A stretch of 64,000 nucleotides of DNA from Astropecten irregularis (lineage: Eukaryota > Echinodermata > Asteroidea > Paxillosida > Astropectinidae): the NCBI GenBank assembly GCA_963971285.1, contig OZ020261.1, positions 930,001 through 994,000 of the forward strand, in the 5' to 3' direction. Below, in pieces: positions 35,750 through 47,500 of this stretch (position 1 is its first letter; every line of letters begins with the position of its first letter). The translations under genes and the position numbers were made by a program. The notes under the pieces are model-generated. The model ran no database searches. It was not told where the DNA came from and saw nothing but the letters and a program-made list of their open reading frames with translations.

Positions 35750-35973
35750 TGGCCTAGTACGAAACCTGGAATGAAGCTGGGCTTGAAATTTAATTCGCTT
35801 TCGCCATTTTGTGTCCTTAATGGAATGAAGGGCTTGAGATACATGGCGAAGCTGGAGTCTTTCTTCGGCTTCGTCATATGGGTCAATTCCCTCCATTTCA
35901 TTTTGTGGGCCTCAAAATGACAGTAGCTAAATCAGGCGAAAGCCTAGCCTCAAGCCTGGTTTCGTAAAGGCCC
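35750..35973. mobile_element. Long-inverted-repeat element (unnamed)
   Basis: 'ctagtacgaaacctggaatg' on the left faces 'aagcctggtttcgtaaaggc' on the right, and the interior is partly self-complementary ('ggcttgaaatttaattcgct' against 'agctaaatcaggcgaaagcc'). Only copy seen in the window. Confidence 0.6.
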
Positions 35974-36329
35974 AATATACCATTTGATACGGATGCCATA
36001 TTTATGGAAGTTGACTTTCGTACATCACAGCCATGCCAGTTGCTGCAATTGATAATGTCGCTCGAGCTGTGACCATTAATGACAGTTTATGAAACTAAAC
36101 TAATCTATCATACCAAACTAATGCAAATATACACTTAAAAAATACACTATCTTCAACACAGATGATTATGTTTTGTTGATGCAAATGTTGACGTGTGCAA
36201 TATATCTATGGAAAGATTGAATTATTGTATATGCCATGATCTAAACTGTTTCATGTGGTGATTTTCCATTCCCTCTGCTAAACCATTGATGACAGTAATT
36301 ATTTCTATTTTTCATAGAGCCATGGGTTG

Positions 36330-36540
36330 TGGTGCTTGCATCCTTGAGCAAGATGCTTTGTAATATATTGCTTCTCTTCAGCCAGGTGTAAATGGGTACC
36401 TGCGAGGGTAGAAATGGCTTTGTGCTTGATAAGCTTGTGTGTGCTTACAGCAACCAGGGCTGTATACTCCCCAGGGAGTTGAGATTGTTTCAGGAATGTA
36501 AATGTAGCCCGATGACCAGGGATAATAGTAATACAAGCAT
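36330..36540 (+). repeat. SINE-like dispersed repeat fragment
   Basis: Has 'catccttgagcaagatgctt', 'caggtgtaaatgggtacctg' and 'gagttgagattgtttcagga', a composition I associate with common short repeats of echinoderm-type genomes. A related 'cttgagcaaa' stretch is at 37640-37810. Class not proven. Confidence 0.4.
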
Positions 36541-36779
36541 AGAAACATCATAATTTGTGATGTGTTGTATAAAAGCGGTTATTATCATTATTTTGTCCTA
36601 TCCAACATATTATCACAACTGACAACTGGATTGTGCAATACAAAATGGTACTTCCTGTGCAAAGAATGATTGGCTGAGTTGGCCAATGAGATGAATATTT
36701 TAATGACATGTGATAAGTGATCCACCAATCAGATGACAGGGGCTAATGCAGGGTATGTGTGATAATAGATGGATATGTA

Positions 36780-37400
36780 TCTATCAATGGCTGTGTATTA
36801 CTAATACTGATCAATACCAAAATAATTGCGTGGAATGTGATCCATATGTAGGTTGTGGAGTATATAAGACTTTGTGGCTAGTGGATCAAATCAGTGGAAT
36901 ACTAGATGATTGATTTGACTAGTGGACTATAGTTGAATAGTGGATATATGAAGTGATTGTGATAGCTTTGGGTTGAATACCTAATGGAATGGATGATCTG
37001 ACTGTTCAATGGCAATATTAGTTTGATTTATCCACACATAAATGATTAACGCTTTGATTAGTAGATTGAGATTGAGATTAATCAGTGTGGATAAGCTGAA
37101 ATTGATACTCTATATCAATCTGTGTATCAACTATCAACTGATCAATCATATTGTTGATTGATGGATTGAGATTACGAATTATTCAGTGGCTTATCTCATG
37201 TATCCACTATATTGATCTGTGGATAACTATCAACTGATCAATTATATTGTTGATTGACGGATTAAGATTAAGAATTTATCGGTGGCTAAGCTGATTGATC
37301 CACTATATTGATCTGTACATCAACTATTATCTGATCAATTACTTTATGGATCAGGCAACTGATAACTTACATGTATTGGAATGGATAGATCAGTGGATTG
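36780..37400 (+). repeat. Degenerate GATT/GATCA-rich repeat region
   Basis: Repeated variants of 'ttgattgatggattgagatt', 'ccactatattgatctg' and 'tatcaactgatcaat', with an approximate internal duplication about 115 bp apart (37140-37210 against 37215-37330). Confidence 0.65.
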
Positions 37401-37639
37401 AATGTAAAATACAACAATCACAATGGACCGTTCCAGCTTTGCTCTTAAGCCCCGCCCACCTTAGCAACGCCACGTGTTTTATATACGCCATGTGAGTGAG
37501 TTTGACCGAGGTGATGGACAACAATTACTCCAATTGGTCAATGTACACAGTTTAATTGACAGGCTGGAAGGGTTCAATAATAAAAGTGTGTGGCTTATTT
37601 CAATAAGATGATGAGAATCGTTGTTTAATATTGTGGCTG

Positions 37640-37810
37640 AGCCATCTAATTTGTCAAATTCAGCATCTTGTGGACAAGGCCACAGGCCATGGGCTTGAAC
37701 CCAGTATGGGGATCACACTGCTTGCCTCCTTGAGCAAACCACTTTGCACTCACCAAGGGAAAATCTTGGGCTTAGTAAGCCAGGCCCTTAACATCTGAGG
37801 AAGCTGAGAT
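37640..37810 (-). repeat. SINE-like fragment
   Basis: 'gggcttgaacccagtatggg' and 'gcctccttgagcaaaccact' resemble a tRNA-related short repeat with a degraded B-box-like segment. Weak. Confidence 0.35.
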
Positions 37811-38460
37811 GATAAAGTAATGCTTCAAGATTCTGACATGAGCCGAGGTGATAATGACATGTTTACTGGACAATGCTCTTTCAATTCTACAATGTTGTAG
37901 AGCAAAAACATCCGCATTGTACTTACCCATTGGTTAACCTTCAGGTAAAACAAAATATGGAACATATAAGGTTCCCAAAAGAATAAAGGAGAAACAAAGT
38001 ATTGCAATTAGAGTTACACTTTAAAGAAGTTTGTCAGTATACTTAGAGAGTGGAAATTGTAACTGGTCCCAAGCACAGAAGTACATTATAACACAAATGC
38101 AGTGTTTTAAAGGGACATACATAGAAGTGTATGAAACAATATGATTTGCCAACACAGAACAAGTGGAAGGTCACCAGGTGTCATCAGCCTGTCCAGCTAA
38201 TCAAAGGCAAAATTCTGTTGACTTGTCCCATTCAAATCTCCTGAATTGTCTCAGGTTTCAACAGACAGAGGAAGATAGCACCCCAAGTGTTGCATACCGT
38301 TGCAAAGCTCTTTTCAATCTCAGTCCAGTGATAGTATAATATAATATCGAGATAAGTGAACCATTGCACCCATTAGTACCATTTTGTGCTGGCAAGTAAC
38401 ATGACCTCTGAACTAACAACTTTAAAAGGATGTTATGGAAAGAATACGGACCGAACTTAC

Positions 38461-38534
38461 ATCCCAGAATGGCTTGTCTTCATACAGCTCATCATCATCT
38501 GGTTCATTCCAGATTGGAAGCTTCAGCACGAGAC
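38461..38534 (-). CDS. Rh transporter exon (acidic cytoplasmic tail)
   Basis: 74 nt; acceptor gatgcgtag, donor gtaagt. Encodes [20 protein letters not shown] then 'PFWD', typical of Rh C-terminal tails. A further terminal exon must follow because the phase-0 donor is strong. Confidence 0.92.
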
Positions 38535-41500
38535 CTACGCATCAATTATCAAAAAAGCCAAATAGAAGCAGTACTCAACAAGAATGCATTATAAACTTAT
38601 ATACCTAAACTGGATTGGTTTGAAACTATGCAAGATGGGACAGCTCTGTGAAATTGGTGCAAGATGTAAGCGCTCATTGTTGGAAGAAAATCATTACATT
38701 AATTTCATATTTTCCATTGAAAGGTGAACAAAGGAAAATTGACTGGAGCGGGATTACCGTACAGGTGCTCTACCAACTGAGCTATCCAGCTCTACGTTGG
38801 CGGCGTCCTTAAAAGTCAATTATCTTTGTTTGTTTCGCAGTCAGAAGCCATAAAACCACTCAGATACCACTATACGAAACATAAAGGCAATTTTCAATAT
38901 TCGTAAAAACAAAATTCATAAAGTACTGGAATAAATTTGCCTTTTACGATATTGCAATGTTCCTTTCGTATGTCATGAATTCAAGTTGCTTGTAAAGATA
39001 AAATCGTGTGACAGTCAGACAAAACAGCCGATATGGCTTGGATCACTTGTCGGTCATCAGAAACTGACCTGTGAGGAGGCCACTGGCCACAGCAATGACC
39101 AGTGTCACACCGAGAGCTGCTAGCTGGAATGCGGCCTGACCACCGGCCGATCGTGCCTCCTCAATATCTGATCCATCACCCGTAGCATCAGTAGCATTCA
39201 TAGCGCCCTCATGGGCGGCTCCCGGAGCACGCGCACCGAAGAGCTGGTACAGACTATGGAAAACAAAACATGAAAGTTGATTTTCATTAGGGATGCAGTT
39301 AACATGTCATATTTATTGACATGCTTTTTACAGATTTCTTACAGACATTCGTCCACAACAAGAAGCATGCATCTATTTTACGTGCAAACTTATCAAACTT
39401 GACATTCATCCTGAAAACTTTATCTGTAAGCAAAATGCTGGCTATCGGCAAGAGGTTCAATGGTTGAACAGGCAAAGACCTGTATGTTTGCTGCCCTCAA
39501 GAGTCAGAGAATAGCAGCCAATATCTTAGGCATACCGTGCAGGTTGTTCATCTATTACCTGTGTGTTTGCTGCCCTCAAGAGTCTAAGAATAGCAGCCAA
39601 TATCTTAGACATAACATACAGATTGTTCACACCAGGACCTATGTGTTTGCTGCCCTCAAGAGTCTAAGACTATACATACGTGTCTCCATAGAGCGCAGGG
39701 GTAGCCATTGATGCGGCTACTGCACCAGCAATAGCAGCCAATATCCCTGGCATACCGTGTAGGTTGTGCACACCACAGGTATCATGGATTTTCAGCTTAC
39801 TGGCCAAGAACGGCTGCAAAGGTAGACAAACAAATGACAGATTTACATTATCCAAGAGCTCAACAACTGATAAACATAATTATTATTTGATTAATCTTAA
39901 CCTCTACACCTATCACATCGAGGTGATGCTTACCACACATTTACCACAGTCTCCACAGGGGGACCAGACCACAAACTATTCATTACCACACTTTATTATG
40001 GTATTCAGGAGACCAAACTTATCACAGGAATAACCATTTGGGGAAATTATTTCAAGTATATTAGATAAAAGTATGTAAATCATATGTAAATGATATGTTA
40101 AAGGTAGTATGATACTTTGGTTTGTGTCAAAGAAGTACAGATTCGTGGGCAAAAATATCAAGAAAGATACATTCACAGTCATCTGTGAAAATTTCAGTCC
40201 CATACGGTGCCCACTTTTTTAGAAAATCGTGAAAAACGGCCACAGTATTTCTTAAGTCTTTTCTCTTTTATTTTTGATCTTTTAAAATATCAAACATATT
40301 TTTTGTCGTTGTTTTACTCTTTTCTGGACAAATACAGCAGTTCAGGTGGAAACATTTTAACAGTATGTTATTACCACCACCATCTTCATACCCTGTAAGT
40401 TATAGGTAAATCTGTGGACATTTCTGTTTTGGCTTCTTACCAAAGTATGATACTACCTTTAATATGAAAATCATATATAAGTATACACATTGTATATTAA
40501 TGTTATCAGATCAAATGTAAGTTATGCAAATCATATGTAAATATATGCACATTATATGTTTAATGCATTACCTGGATGTACTTGTATCCCAGTGTGGATA
40601 GCATACCAGCCACAACACCAATTAGAATAGCACCCCATGGATGAATCATCATATCAGCACTGGTTCCCACGGCAACGCCTCCTGCCAATGTGGCGTTCTG
40701 AATGTGCACCTGCAAAATAAGACAATACAAATTAACGAAAAATAAGCGACATTCTGACTCATTCAAAATTCCAGAAACTAGGAAATTCTAATAAAGAATA
40801 TCGGTCGGTTATTTGTAGAAAGTATTTTTGAATGGTAGAAAACATTTCTAGAACTCTTAAAGGTATAGTACAGGATTGGTAACATACACAAATAGAAATG
40901 TTCACAAATTTACATATACCTTTTAGGGTAAGAAGATGGTGCTGATAGAAAAATACCATTAAAATATTTCCACCTGAAATTGTGCATTTATCTAGAAATG
41001 TGTAAAACAAAGACCGAAAACAGTTTTGATCTCAGAGTGAGATCCAAACCATATTCTTTATATTAAAAAAAAGGAGTCAGGTTTTCACTATTTTTTCGTG
41101 ACTCAGATGTCCGATTGAGCTCAAATTTTCACAAGTTTATCATTTCATGTATATGCTGGATCTGACAAAGTGCGAGTTTTCTTTTGTGACCTTAACCAAT
41201 CATAATAATTAATTGTTTCTTAAACAACAGAAACAATACACAATCAAAAACAACACCATATTTTGACTATGCAATTAAGTGCAACAACACCTTGTATACA
41301 TTAACAAGAAGAACAACAAAAACATATACAACGACAAAAATAAACAATAACATTAACAACAACAATATACTTTACCATTTCCACTTTTCCATCCTTGTTC
41401 AATAAAGTAGAAACAGCAAATGTAACTACACAGCAAGCAGCCAAAGAGAAATAGGTGTTCAGCACGGCACGGTGTCGAGCGCCCTCTAGTGCCAGGGCGC

Positions 41501-44500
41501 TGTTGAAGCTTGACGCAATGTTCCCGGAACCACCGGTAGGTGGCGCTGCACACGACTAGGGCTTTATCGGAACACTCTTAATTACTTTCGTAGAAAAAAA
41601 TCCGGTAATGACCAAAAATGCCCCAGATATGTATGTTTTAGTCAACATTTTGACATTGTATCGCATGGAACGCCTTAGAATGGTTTCAAGAGGGTTGGAA
41701 ACGCTGAAAAACATACGAAACAGTATATACCTGAGCCAAAAAGTGGATTTTATTACTTTATTTAAATGACCTGTGACGTCACGACGAACGTCATCTTCGG
41801 CAGGTCTTCGGAAGCAACGTTTTCGGAAGCATTCGGATGCTCGGAAATGTGCAAATGCAAATGGGAAAGAATTCCACTGATCACCATTACGGAAAAAGGA
41901 TTATATCCTCCAAGAGTTAACTTATTGGATACAAATTATGATAAACCTCAATTTCATGTGTGGAAAACTTGCGTAGAATATCTGAAAAGTGAGTTTTACA
42001 GGGTTCTTTTACCTACAAACTGTACAAAGCCAGTTTGCTCAAAACGCCCTCTGTTGGTTCTATAGAGTTGTGCACAAATTATGGTCATCAGTGGAATTCT
42101 TTTTCGATAGGTGCACTAGGGCCTATTAGACTAAACAACGGTGCCACATACTTTACATGATCCAATTCCTATTATAAAATGTCACATTTTCTGATAGGAA
42201 ATTGGGGTGCAGCCTCAAGTAAAAAAAAAGTGTGATCCTTAACTTAAGAGCCCTGTTAAAAATAGGGTTGTGAGAAAATGTATTATTTAAAAACACAGAA
42301 AATTAATTAAATTTAACAGGATTTTTTTTATATGAAACTGGTATATTCTGTTCATCAATATACCATCAAGGTCCAAATTATGGAGAGCTGCGTTGCCAAT
42401 TTGAACTTGCATAAATTTCCTTGTCCAGAAGCCAAGGTATATGTGCCATGATTTCTGACACTCCATTGATTTATGCTACCCAGGCCCCCAGAGTCGCTAA
42501 ACAATATGCCAAAATAATTTTGTGGCTTGTGTATGTTCCATTTTAGAAGAAATGCCGGCATCTCCCGAATTTACACTCCACTCCATTGACTGCCGTTCAT
42601 TTCGTCAATGGCTGGAGTCTAATATCTACGCCATTGACTTTTGTACACACTAGAGTGGTGCGCACGGGAGCGCACGGACGGAATGGAGTTAAATTTCACG
42701 ATATGGCCGAAATGGCCCGTTTTTATCAGGGCATTGCCTTCAAAAACTCTGAAAATAAGTCCTGGATGTGTCCATGCACCAATTTTCTTTTTTGAGTTCT
42801 GAGCAGTCAAATGACACTTTTTTGGGAAAATAAAGGGTGGCAACTTAAGAATTTGCCCACTGCATTGATGAGGTATTATTTTATTTTGCAAGGCATGTTT
42901 TTTTCAGCATTTTTTCATGTGTGTCCGAATCATGGACAAGGTGTCCGAATCATGGCTAAAATTAAGGTTATTTTTCAAGTCAATTTCATTTCAAGGACAC
43001 AAAAAACTTTCATAAAATATCAACCTGGATATAATAACTTCACTTTGTTGTTCATAAGTGAAAATAGTTGAGAGAAACAAACATTAAGAAGGTCAAATAA
43101 TCCAAAATTGCTTAAGTGTCCGAATAATGGCACATTTACCCTACGTGTTCGCATCTCGTACCAAATTCAGCAGCCTGTCATGCTTAGAGAAAACGTTGAT
43201 TTATAAAGCCAAAGATACTCAAATATCGGGAAATTTCGGGTCATTAATTTACAACGTACAGTAAATACGCATGCATCTGGTGCAGAATTCTGATGTTCAC
43301 ATTGCCCTTATAGGTACACTCTTCAGGGGAGTGTACCTATAAGGGCATACCAATATTGCCACGACACTTCCCCCTATACTCCTCTCGAGAGGTTGTTCCC
43401 TTGCTCCCATACTTGCTTCACTTGTGAGTGAGGACATACATAATGTCAATGAAGCAATCGCCATTGCGAGGGGAGTATACTTCCTGCTGGATCATACATG
43501 TACTCCTCAACAAATGCTTCACGTTTGGACCCTCATTACCAAAAATAATAATTATCTTAAATACTGTATAATACTTCGGAGGTCAACAGACTTTTCCCAA
43601 ATATAAACGTTACTCTTATGTCAGGCCACTCAACACACGGTCCATGGTGTCATTTTCTTTTATTGGTCTCAGGCGGGGAGGGATATCTTATCCACCTTCT
43701 TACCATCCTGCACATCCTTCACCTCAAGAACACCATGTAAACGTTTGTTTTAAGCACAATTCCAACACGCACAAAAAAAACCAAGGGCCCTATGAAGGTA
43801 TTTAGAATTTTCATTATTGTTGAGATATCCACGCATAATAGGATTTGCACATGCCAATACCCATCATGCTTCCAACACCCCCCCCCCCACCCTTCCCGGA
43901 TGCGCCACAACATCTATAAAATGTACAGGTAGCCCCTTTCATCTGGCCAGACGCAACACATAGCACCTATATCTCTAGTTCCGAAAAACTCTGGGCCAGT
44001 ATATCCACAGGAAAATGGTCCCTGGGATTTACACAAAATATGAACATTCATGAACGTGGAGGAGCTGCTGCCTGTTACACCCAAATAGCGCCCTCTTAAT
44101 CTGACTGTCGATTAACGTCGATAATACAAGTTGTCTGGTTCCCAGACCCAAGTATCTCCAGACTATTGTCGGGATTTTTAATAAGGGTCGTCAGGGAATA
44201 TTTGGGCAGCGACTATATAAAAATACAAAAGAATGTTGTAAATAGTGACAATGGATGGACCAATAAGAGACAGGTTAACAGAGGGATAAACAGTTCTTGT
44301 TTCTAACGCAGAATTCTATTGGATGAAAATGACAGCATATTACACCAACTGACCAATGAGAGAGAAGATATCAGAGTGATAGTTCGCGCCCTCTGATTCG
44401 TTGTCCTCGGCAGCCTCTCGATACAGTACCCTAGCAACAGCCAATCCAAAGTAAGCGCCAAAGATATGTACGAACATAGACCCGCCCACATCCACTGCCT

Positions 44501-47500
44501 GTGGGTGATAACAAAAAATCGGACAATGTCACTTTTACCACGTTTCTCCGAGAAGAGAGTCTGCCCTAAATATCAACTTATTCCTCCCTTATTCAACCCA
44601 GCCTCTCCAAACCTCACCCCACCTCACCCAAACCTCACCCAAACCTTATACCAACCTCATCTAAACCTCACAACAACCTCACAACAACCTCACCCTAGCC
44701 TCACCCAACCTCATCCAAACCTCACCCCAACCTCTCAACAACCACGCAGCAACCTCACCCAACCTCCCAACACCCTCTCCCCAATCTCAACCCAACCCTT
44801 GTCCAACCTCAATTCTCATTCAACCCAACCTCACACAACCTCACACAACCTCACAACAACCTTACCCCAACCTCACCCTAGCCTCACTCAACCTCTCAAC
44901 AACCTTACCCCAATCACAACCCAACCTCTGTCCAACCTCAATTTACATTCTACCCAACCTCATCCAACCTCAACCCAACCACACCCCAAACTCACCCAAA
45001 ACTCACCCCAACCTCAACGGAGCCTCAACCTCACAAGAACCTTCAACCCAACCTCACCCAACCTCACCCCAAACAAGTGGACACCGATGTACTCGTTGAC
45101 TATGGCAAATATGACCTCACAGAAAGCCATGATGATCAGTTGGACTGGAGACGTCTTTCCCAGAACCGCCCCGAAGGAGATTAAAACCACGGCCGAGGTA
45201 AAATCAGCCGTCAGCATCCTGCCAAAAAGACAAATAATTCATGATATTACGTCATCCGTTTCTCTCAGTATGAGTTTTCACGACACTTGTGCCGGGTTCG
45301 AATCTATACATTGACCCATTCGAAGGAACACACGCAAAATTGGGTAAACAAAAAATCACGCAAAACTGTTCCCAGATTCAGTAGAACAAATTTAAACAGA
45401 ATGGGAATTACAGAAGTCCTTTATGGTGGCCATGAAGGGACATCGCATATTGAGAATATGAGTGCACTTGCAGACGTCATAATGCATGCAGATAAAGGCA
45501 AAGGCAGAATATTAAACCTTATTTGCAATGTCGAGTCAAAGCCACCATAACAATGTGCATGCGTGCAGCAAAGTGCAAGAGAGTAGGCTCATTTCAAGTC
45601 TGTGTAAGTACGTCTGTCTCTCATTCTGCCACGGGCCAATTTCATAAAACTGTTAAGCACAAAAATTTGCTTAGCACAATAATGTCTCGCCCAATAAAAC
45701 AAACCACCATCGAAAATTACATTTGATGTTCATGGTCACCGAACAACAGCCAAAGAACAATCACAAGTGATACACAACACATGGACATTTGGTTGTTAAC
45801 CCTGATTTTATTAAGACAGAAATGTCATACTTAGCACATTTTTGTGCTTAACAGTTTTATGAAATTGGCCCCTGGTAAGCAGTATTGATGGGTAAATAAT
45901 CCATCATTTAAAACACAGCGACATCTGATAGGCTTAAATCTTCACCGATGACTTGCAACCTATACTGCTTTTAATACCACACGCACAGTTTTGAAAATCA
46001 CTTCATAAAAAGGGACATAATGCCGACAGGTAATATAACTTTTCTGACGTCCCCAATGACTTTATTTTAACATGCGAAGGGTGAAAAGTCGCCAGGTGTC
46101 ATCAGCCTGCCCAGCTACATAACCCTGTGCGCGGAATGTTATAAATGCCTGCTTGACATACAAAGTGCGCATGCGTGGAATACTAGCGAGGAAAGTTGAC
46201 AAATGCATTTAACCTTGTGATTTCACAGGAAAAATTAAAATCACTTCTACTAGGATGTAACGACTGAGATATGCGGTTATCTGTAAACGGTTAACCGGTT
46301 TGTACCGGACCATGTTGAAGGAAAAAATCGAGGTAATTCTTAGCTTACATGTGGTGTTTCTGATAAAGGAGCGTTGAAGTCATAAAACTAACTTCATGCT
46401 CGAGGATTTCAAGAAAAATGAGTAAGTTTGCTGATTCTGTTTTTCCTTTATGTGATCTGGGGTCGCTTTCACGAAGCCCTACGATCGATCGCAACTTGAG
46501 TTACGAAGTCCTACGATTGATAGTATTAGTTACGATGAGTTTGGTGAAATCGATCCCTGGCTGTGTGTAATAGACCTTATTCATGGCGCATCCATTTTGT
46601 CACCTTCCTTGTATACCCTCGGAAAAGGTAACACCAATTCTGATTAGAAAACAGGTACCAGACTATTTTGAATCTAAGCCTCGGTTTGATTGCACTGCTC
46701 CGTGTTGTGCAGTTAATAGCAAGCAATAACCACGTTGAACGTATTCTTGTATTACTTAAGCATGTTTAAATCAGTGCATGTGCAAAACAGCTTTAGATTC
46801 TTCTTGATTTACAGTGTATACAGTCAAGATTTTCATTAGTTATGCGACTAACAGTAAGAAGTACATTCATAACCCTATAGTATAACTGTATGATAGATTG
46901 CATAGGCACTGCAGTTCTTTGCCGCAAACCATTATAAGTTTGCACCATGTTCGCAAGAATGATATCGCAAATGATGGCTCTTAAAGGTAGTATCATACTT
47001 TGGTAAGAGACCAAAAAAGAAATGTTTACAGATTTACGTATAACTTACAGGGTATGAGGATGGTGGTGGTAGAAACATACTGTTAAATTTATCCAGAAAT
47101 TAGTCAAACAACGACCGAAAATCTTTTTGATCTTTTAAAAGATAAAAAATAAAAGAGAAAAGACTTAAAAAACACAGTTGCCGTTTTTCACTGTTTTCTC
47201 AAAAGGTGGGCAATGTTTGGGACTGAAATTTTCACAGATGACTATGACTATATGACTATCTTGGTATTTTTGCCCATAAATCTGTATTTCTTTGATAAAA
47301 ACCAAAGTATGATACTACCTTTAAATAAAAAAAATATTATTCCCTGTGTACGCATACTTTGGCGTATATGAACGGAAACACGCCTATTTGCATGATGTAT
47401 TTGAGCAGACAGCAATAAAGAAAGTAAAGTAGAAACACAACTGTGCGGTTCGGTGTCGTACTTTCGCGCTCACATTTCTTAACGCCGAATTAAATCTAAA

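Noticed and set aside
38170..38205. Possible terminal Rh exon 'ADDTW' then stop after 'gctggacag'
   Set aside because: The same roughly 30-bp sequence occurs at 46085-46115 inside another Rh intron, so it is likely a repeat relic.
44466..45314. 282-codon plus-strand frame rich in Pro, Thr, Asn, Gln
   Set aside because: It is the reverse complement of the GTGAGGTTGG minisatellite plus two real Rh exons; no stop arises because the repeat lacks them.
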